DNA from: 66-474 sp040388785 | GTDB taxonomy: Bacteria > Pseudomonadota > Gammaproteobacteria > Xanthomonadales > Rhodanobacteraceae | Reading direction: 5' to 3' | NCBI GenBank assembly: GCA_040388785.1 | Contig: JAZKBD010000008.1 | Coordinates: forward strand, 62,001-126,000 | Length of the DNA stretch: 64,000 nt | Shown: positions 59,569 through 64,000 of the stretch, one piece after another | How positions within the stretch are numbered: position 1 is the first letter of the stretch | Layout of the letters: each line of letters starts with the position of its first letter | The notes under the pieces: model-generated | The model's input: the letters and a program-made list of their open reading frames with translations, nothing else | Databases searched by the model: none | Told to the model about the DNA's origin: nothing | Position numbers and translations under genes: made by a program

Positions 59569-60684
59569 ATGCCCGCGCCGTCGCGCAAGATCGTGCCGTC
59601 ACGCAAAATCGTCCATGTCGATATGGACGCGTTCTACGCGTCGGTCGAGCAGCGCGATGATCCCGCATTGCGCGGTCGGCCAGTGGTGGTCGCGTGGAAA
59701 GGCGCGCGTTCGGTGGTGTGCGCGGCGAGTTACGAAGCGCGCAAGTTCGGCGTGCACTCGGCGATGCCCGCGCTGCGCGCCGAGCGGCTGTGTCCGCACG
59801 CGATCTTCGTGCCGCCGGATTTCGTGCGCTACAAGGCGGTGTCGCGGCAGTTGCGCGAGATCTTCGCGCGCCACACCGACCTGATCGAACCGTTGTCGCT
59901 GGACGAAGCCTACCTCGATGTCACGCAACCGAAATCCGGATTGGCTTCGGCCACCGCCGTGGCCGAAGCGATCCGTGCGGCGATCCGCGAGGAAACGCAG
60001 CTCACCGCATCCGCGGGTGTCGCGCCCAACAAGTTCATCGCCAAGATCGCGTCGGATTTCCGCAAGCCGGATGGCTTGTTCGTGGTGCGCCCGCACGACG
60101 TGCTGGCATTCCTCGCGCCGTTGCCGGTCGAACGCCTGCCCGGTGTCGGCAAGGTGATGCAGCGCAAGCTGGCGGAACTCGGCATTGCCTCGATCACCGA
60201 TCTGCGCAGCTGCGATGCGAATGAACTGGAGCGCCGCTTCGCGCGCTACGGCAGGCGCCTGCACGAATTGTCGCTGGGCATCGACGAACGGCCGGTCACG
60301 CCGTATCGTCCGACGCTGCAGATTTCATCCGAAGACACGTTCGAGCACGACCTCACGCTCGACGAACTCGCGCCGCACATCGAGCGGCTTGCCGGCAAGA
60401 CGTGGGCCGCGTGCGAGCGCGAAGCCGAAGGTCCGCACGGCCGCGTTGCACGCAGCGTGGTGTTGAAGTTGAAGACGGCGGATTTCCGCATCCTCACGCG
60501 AACGCTCACGCCCACCGAGCGTCCCATGTCGGCGCGCGCGCTCGCCGATGTCGCCTGCGCATTGCGTGCTCGCGTGGAGTTGCCGCCGCGCACGCGCTAT
60601 CGACTGGTCGGCGTGGGCATGGCCGGCTTCGTGGATCGCGAGAGTTTCGACGCGCAACCAGAGTTGTTTCATCGGTTTGCGTGA
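59569..60684 (+). CDS. dinB: DNA polymerase IV
   Basis: A 371-residue Y-family translesion polymerase. Catalytic aspartates and the steric gate are in HVDMDAFYASVEQ, and the second metal site is in PLSLDEAYLDVTQ. The helix-hairpin-helix thumb (LPGVGKVMQRKLAELGI) and the little-finger domain (EDTFEHDLTLDELAPHIE) complete the fold. No C-terminal beta-clamp motif is obvious, though the end is QPELFHRF, which resembles one. Confidence 0.94.
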   Translation: MPAPSRKIVPSRKIVHVDMDAFYASVEQRDDPALRGRPVVVAWKGARSVVCAASYEARKFGVHSAMPALRAERLCPHAIFVPPDFVRYKAVSRQLREIFARHTDLIEPLSLDEAYLDVTQPKSGLASATAVAEAIRAAIREETQLTASAGVAPNKFIAKIASDFRKPDGLFVVRPHDVLAFLAPLPVERLPGVGKVMQRKLAELGIASITDLRSCDANELERRFARYGRRLHELSLGIDERPVTPYRPTLQISSEDTFEHDLTLDELAPHIERLAGKTWAACEREAEGPHGRVARSVVLKLKTADFRILTRTLTPTERPMSARALADVACALRARVELPPRTRYRLVGVGMAGFVDRESFDAQPELFHRFA

Positions 60685-61124
60685 TCAACGTTTCGCTGCG
60701 GCGCAGCTCCGTACATGTTTCTGGCGAAACGCGGGCGAATTTACAACGCACATTTGCCTAGCGTCTCCTTAACGATGCGCATGATGGCATCGCATCCGAC
60801 ACTCCGACGCTTGCCGGGTGAAACATGCGCGACACCTGCAAAATCCTGATGCAGAACCCGTCCGCCGCCGCAGGAATTTTCGCGGCCTGCGCGACGCCCA
60901 TGGTTCGACACACTCCCGGGATTCTCGCGCCCGGCCCCTTCGCTGCGTCCCTGGATATCCCGCGCCACCGGCGCGCCTGATCGTTGCCGCTCACGTCGTC
61001 GCTGGCGCGCCGGCGATGGGTATCTGTCCCTGCCGGAAACCTCACGACCGGCTCCATTCCGTCCATCGAACACCGGCACGCGCCCGGACCGCGCGTTTTT
61101 CACCGATGACACACGGAGGCAGGC
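60685..61124. other. Leader region before the sulfate transport operon
   Basis: A 440-bp stretch without a supported gene. It contains GATGCG/CGCATC inverted repeats near 60774-60797 and a G/C hairpin with T tract directly before the sbp start. The most likely content is the promoter and mRNA leader of the sulfate operon. A 51-codon frame starting at 60825 was not accepted. Confidence 0.55.
61078..61100 (+). terminator. Terminator-like hairpin 25 bp before sbp
   Basis: ACGCGC (61078-61083) pairs with GCGCGT (61091-61096) around a 7-base loop, followed by TTTT (61097-61100). It sits just upstream of the ribosome-binding site, a position suited to attenuation of the downstream operon. Confidence 0.5.
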
Positions 61125-62144
61125 ATGAAGAAAAACAAGGCGATGCTGTTGCTGCTGACGCTTCTCGCGATGTTCGCTGCAGGCAATGCTCCGGCGAAAG
61201 ACATCACGCTGCTCAACGTGTCCTACGATCCGACCCGCGAGCTGTACCAGGACCTCAATCGCGCGTTCGCGGCGCAATGGAAGGCGCAGCACGGCGACGA
61301 CGTGGTGATCCGGATGTCGCACGGCGGTTCCGGCACGCAGGCTCGCGCGGTGGCGGATGGCTTGCCGGCCGACGTCGTGACGCTGGCGCTTGCCTACGAC
61401 ATCGACGCGCTCGCCGATCGTCGCCTGCTGGCAACAAATTGGCAGCAGCGCCTGCCGGACAATGCCTCGCCCTACACCTCGACCATCGTTTTCCTGGTGC
61501 GCAAGGGCAATCCCAAACACATCAAGGATTGGTCTGACCTCATCAGGCCCGGCGTGCAGGTGATCACGCCTAATCCGAAGACCTCCGGTGGGGCGCGCTG
61601 GAATTTCCTCGCCGCGTGGGGTTACGCGCTGAAACAGCCCGGTGGCAACGAAGCCAGGGCACGCGCGTTCGTGCACGCGTTGTTCCAGCACGTGCCGGTG
61701 CTCGACACCGGCGCGCGCGGCGCCACCAACACGTTTGCCCAGCGCGGCATCGGTGACGTGCTGCTGGCCTGGGAAAACGAAGCGCTGCTGGCGCAGCGCG
61801 AGCTTGGCAAGGGCCAGTTCGACATCGTCGTGCCCTCGATCAGCATCCTCGCCGAACCGCCGGTGGCGGTGGTCGATGCCAACGTCGCGAAGGATGGCAA
61901 CCGCGCGGTGGCCGAGGCTTACCTGGAATTCCTGTACACGCCGCGGGCGCAGGACATCGAAGCGCGGCATTTCTATCGTCCGCGTCTCGCCGCGGTGGCG
62001 CAGAAATACGCCGCGCAATTTCCCGTGGTGAAGACTTTCACCATCGCGCAATTGTTCGGCGACTGGCGCAAGGCGCAGGCGAAGTTCTTCGCCGACGGCG
62101 GCGTGTTCGACCAGATCGGACCCGGTTCGCAGCCGGCCCGCTGA
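61125..62144 (+). CDS. sbp: Sulfate/thiosulfate ABC transporter substrate-binding protein
   Basis: A 339-residue periplasmic sulfate receptor with a signal peptide (about residues 1-24, cleaved near APAKD). It begins TLLNVSYDPTRELYQDLNRA and has the sulfate-binding SHGGSGTQARAV, then PNPKTSGGARWNFLAAWGYA and WENEALLAQRELGKG, all typical of Sbp/CysP. It begins the operon with cysT, cysW and cysA, which import sulfate for cysteine synthesis. GGAGGCAGGC precedes the ATG. Confidence 0.94.
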   Translation: MKKNKAMLLLLTLLAMFAAGNAPAKDITLLNVSYDPTRELYQDLNRAFAAQWKAQHGDDVVIRMSHGGSGTQARAVADGLPADVVTLALAYDIDALADRRLLATNWQQRLPDNASPYTSTIVFLVRKGNPKHIKDWSDLIRPGVQVITPNPKTSGGARWNFLAAWGYALKQPGGNEARARAFVHALFQHVPVLDTGARGATNTFAQRGIGDVLLAWENEALLAQRELGKGQFDIVVPSISILAEPPVAVVDANVAKDGNRAVAEAYLEFLYTPRAQDIEARHFYRPRLAAVAQKYAAQFPVVKTFTIAQLFGDWRKAQAKFFADGGVFDQIGPGSQPAR

Positions 62145-62169
62145 CATCCCAGCCTGACGAGGTGTCGTG

Positions 62170-63010
62170 ATGGCTCTCGCGAAACAGCATCGTGTGTTGC
62201 CGGGGTTCGGCCTGAGCATGGGCTGCACGCTGGTTTATGTCGGGCTGATCGTGCTGCTGCCATTGGCAGCGCTGGCGTGGAAGGCTTCAGGCATTGGCGT
62301 CGCCGGGCTGCTTCACCTGCTCGCGACCCCGCGCACGCAGGCGGCGCTGAAGCTCAGCTTGGGCGGCGCGCTTGCCGCTGCGCTGATCGATGCCTCGTTC
62401 GGCCTGCTGGTGGCGTGGGTGCTGGTGCGCTATCGCTTTCCGGGACGCCGACTGCTGGACGCGCTGGTCGACCTGCCGTTCGCCTTGCCGACCGCGGTCG
62501 CGGGCATCGCGCTGACCGCGCTGTACGCGCCGAACGGCTGGCTGGGGCAGGCATTCGATGCGTTCGGCGTGCGGATCGCGTACACGCAGCTCGGCGTCGG
62601 CATCGCGATGGTGTTCGTCGGGTTCCCGTTCGTGGTGCGCACGCTGCAACCGGTGCTGCAATCGCTCGACCGCGACATGGAAGAGGCCGCCGAAAGCCTG
62701 GGCGCGCGCAGCTCGCAGATCTTCACGCGGGTGGTCCTGCCGATGCTGGTTCCGGCGCTGCTTACCGGTTTTGCGCTGGCGCTGGCGCGCGCGGTGGGCG
62801 AGTACGGCTCGGTGATCTTCATCGCCGGCAACATGCCGATGNNNNNNNNNNGAGATCGCGTCGCTGCTGATCGTGCAGAAGCTGGAACAGTTCGACTACG
62901 CCGGCGCGGCGGCGTTGGGCGTGGTGATGCTGGGCTTTTCCTTCGCGATGCTGGTGGCGCTGTCGTTGCTGCAGCGCTGGAGCCGGCGCTGGGCGGAGGT
63001 GTCGCCATGA
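62170..63010 (+). CDS. cysT: Sulfate ABC transporter permease CysT (contains 10-N gap)
   Basis: One of the two inner-membrane subunits of the sulfate importer. Five or six hydrophobic helices, VDLPFALPTAVAGIALTALY, and the permease loop EEAAESLGARSSQIFTRVVL are visible. After the gap, EIASLLIVQKLEQFDYAGAA continues the family sequence in a frame shifted relative to the N run. Comparison with the family pattern suggests only about 6 bases (two codons) are missing, not 10. The stop overlaps cysW (ATGA). ATG 62170 is chosen. Confidence 0.9.
62842..62851. other. 10-N assembly gap inside cysT
   Basis: The gap replaces about two codons. It shifts the apparent frame, fusing the front of cysT to cysW in a naive translation. 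Confidence 0.95.
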
Positions 63011-63870
63011 ACGCCATTGTGCTGCCGCGCACGTCGATGTGGCCGCGACAACTGCAGCGCGCGCTGCTGATCCTGGTCGCCGTCGCCTTCATGCTGGTGT
63101 TCCTGCTGCTGCCGCTGGCGGTGGTGTTCACCGAGGCGCTGGCCAAGGGCGCGCAGACGTTCGTCGCGGCAATCACGCAATCCGAGGCATGGTCGTCGAT
63201 CCGCCTGACCCTGCTGGTCGCCGCGCTGGTGGTGCCGTTGAACACCGTGTTCGGCATTGCCGCGTCGTGGGCGATGGCGCGCTTCGCGTTTCGCGGCAAG
63301 GCGTTGCTCGGCGCGCTCATCGACCTGCCGTTCGCGGTATCGCCGGTGATCGCGGGTTTGATCTACGTGCTGCTGTTCGGCGCGCAGGGCTGGTTCGGTC
63401 CATGGCTCGACGCGCATGGCGTCCGGATCATCTTCGCCGTGCCGGGCCTGGTGCTGGCTTCGATATTCGTCACGCTGCCGTTCGTCGCGCGCGAACTGAT
63501 CCCGCTGATGCAGGCGCAAGGCAGCGAAGACGAGGAAGCGGCGCGGGTGCTGGGCGCCAGCGGCTGGCAGATGTTTTTCCGCGTGACGCTGCCGAACATC
63601 CGCTGGGCGTTGTTGTACGGCGTGCTGTTGTGCAACGCGCGCGCGATGGGCGAATTCGGTGCGGTGTCGGTGGTGTCCGGCCATATCCGCGGACTCACCA
63701 CCACGATGCCGCTGGAGGTGGAGATGCGCTACAACGAATACGACTACGCCGGCGCGTTCGCCGTGGCTTCGCTGCTGGCGCTGCTCGCGTTGCTGACGCT
63801 GGCGATCAAGAGCTTGCTCGAATGGCGCTACGGCGACGAACTCGCCGCGCACGCGCCGAGCAGTCGATGA
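63007..63870 (+). CDS. cysW: Sulfate ABC transporter permease CysW
   Basis: The second permease subunit, 287 residues, with six transmembrane helices, LIDLPFAVSPVIAGLIYVLL and the cytoplasmic loop EEAARVLGASGWQMFFRVTL that contacts the ATPase. The end AMGEFGAVSVVSGHIRGLTT and MPLEVEMRYNEYDYAGAFAV is characteristic of CysW. It overlaps both cysT (ATGA) and cysA (ATGA). Confidence 0.95.
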   Translation: MNAIVLPRTSMWPRQLQRALLILVAVAFMLVFLLLPLAVVFTEALAKGAQTFVAAITQSEAWSSIRLTLLVAALVVPLNTVFGIAASWAMARFAFRGKALLGALIDLPFAVSPVIAGLIYVLLFGAQGWFGPWLDAHGVRIIFAVPGLVLASIFVTLPFVARELIPLMQAQGSEDEEAARVLGASGWQMFFRVTLPNIRWALLYGVLLCNARAMGEFGAVSVVSGHIRGLTTTMPLEVEMRYNEYDYAGAFAVASLLALLALLTLAIKSLLEWRYGDELAAHAPSSR

Positions 63871-64000
63871 GGAATGCGCGCATGATGCTCGAACTTTCGC
63901 ATCTCGTCCGCCGCTTCACGGAATATCCCGCGCTGGATGATGTCAGCCTGGACATTCCGCCCGGCGAATTCCTCGCGCTGCTCGGGCCGTCCGGCTCCGG
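63867..64000 (+). CDS. cysA: Sulfate ABC transporter ATP-binding protein CysA (3' partial)
   Basis: The first codons of an ABC ATPase: LELSHLVRRFTEYPALDDVS, then LDIPPGEFLALLGPSGSG running into the Walker A motif, cut by the window end. The start overlaps the cysW stop (ATGA); ATG 63882 is an alternative. The gene powers the sulfate importer. Confidence 0.92.
   Translation, partial: MRNARMMLELSHLVRRFTEYPALDDVSLDIPPGEFLALLGPSGS

Noticed and set aside
60825..60980. 51-codon frame in the leader of the sulfate operon
   Set aside because: No ribosome-binding site, no family similarity and composition typical of random GC-rich frames; a leader peptide role cannot be supported.
62167..63870. Single fused CysT-CysW polypeptide
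   Set aside because: The fusion is produced by the 10-N gap shifting the frame; the real cysT stop (63008-63010) overlaps the cysW start.

Overview
The window is one GC-rich bacterial chromosome segment. Gene content and order point to a gammaproteobacterium of the Xanthomonadales/Lysobacterales, most likely Rhodanobacteraceae (Rhodanobacter/Dyella-like). The supporting features are the lepA-lepB-DUF4845-rnc-era-recO block, the yggX-mutY-AsmA-ftsY block, a DPP IV-type S9 peptidase, DUF6491, an ECF sigma/TPR-kinase pair and abundant REP-like intergenic repeats. This is an inference from family resemblance; no search was run. Four runs of exactly 10 N (769-778, 47688-47697, 55666-55675, 62842-62851) all lie inside genes and look like scaffold joins, so several apparent frame breaks are assembly effects.

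Layout. 1-8.4 kb: the end of a dipeptidyl peptidase, then a three-gene heavy-metal-type RND efflux operon behind a possible Zur box. 8.5-13.0 kb: a TonB receptor, YfiR-like protein, CHASE8-type histidine kinase and response regulator, forming a likely signalling operon. 13.1-13.9 kb: an antitoxin with a frameshifted toxin, and tRNA-Leu. 14-18.3 kb: peroxiredoxin, ECF sigma factor and membrane Ser/Thr kinase with repeats. 18.4-25 kb: dihaem cytochrome, DUF4242, rnr, rlmB, an unknown gene and an alkyltransferase-like protein. 25.1-31.8 kb: a compact integrative element in tRNA-Phe, with a P4-type integrase, AlpA-like regulator, prim-pol and several unknown genes, flanked by arm-type repeats and an imperfect att repeat.

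31.8-39.3 kb: mainly minus-strand genes: a broken carboxymuconolactone decarboxylase, a multicopper oxidase with a His-rich periplasmic protein, a fatty-acid hydroxylase, yggX-mutY-AsmA and ftsY. 39.5-47.1 kb: rsmD, coaD, a lipoprotein, lepA, lepB, DUF4845, rnc, era and recO. 47.2-54 kb: a REC-HPt protein, a YdbH-like protein with a DUF1318 lipoprotein, DegV, rlmD and an isochorismatase-like hydrolase. 54-56 kb: a lower-GC decayed locus holding a secreted transglutaminase-like gene, a short RHS-core/toxin gene and a small membrane protein that could be its immunity partner. 56.3-64 kb: sirtuin, N-terminally short ferrochelatase, tatABC, dinB and the sulfate ABC transporter genes sbp-cysT-cysW-cysA, the last cut by the window edge.

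The points most worth checking are the small integrative element with its four 12-bp arm repeats, the decayed RHS/transglutaminase/immunity locus, the YfiR-kinase signalling operon, and the sigma factor whose sequence suggests activation by the adjacent kinase.
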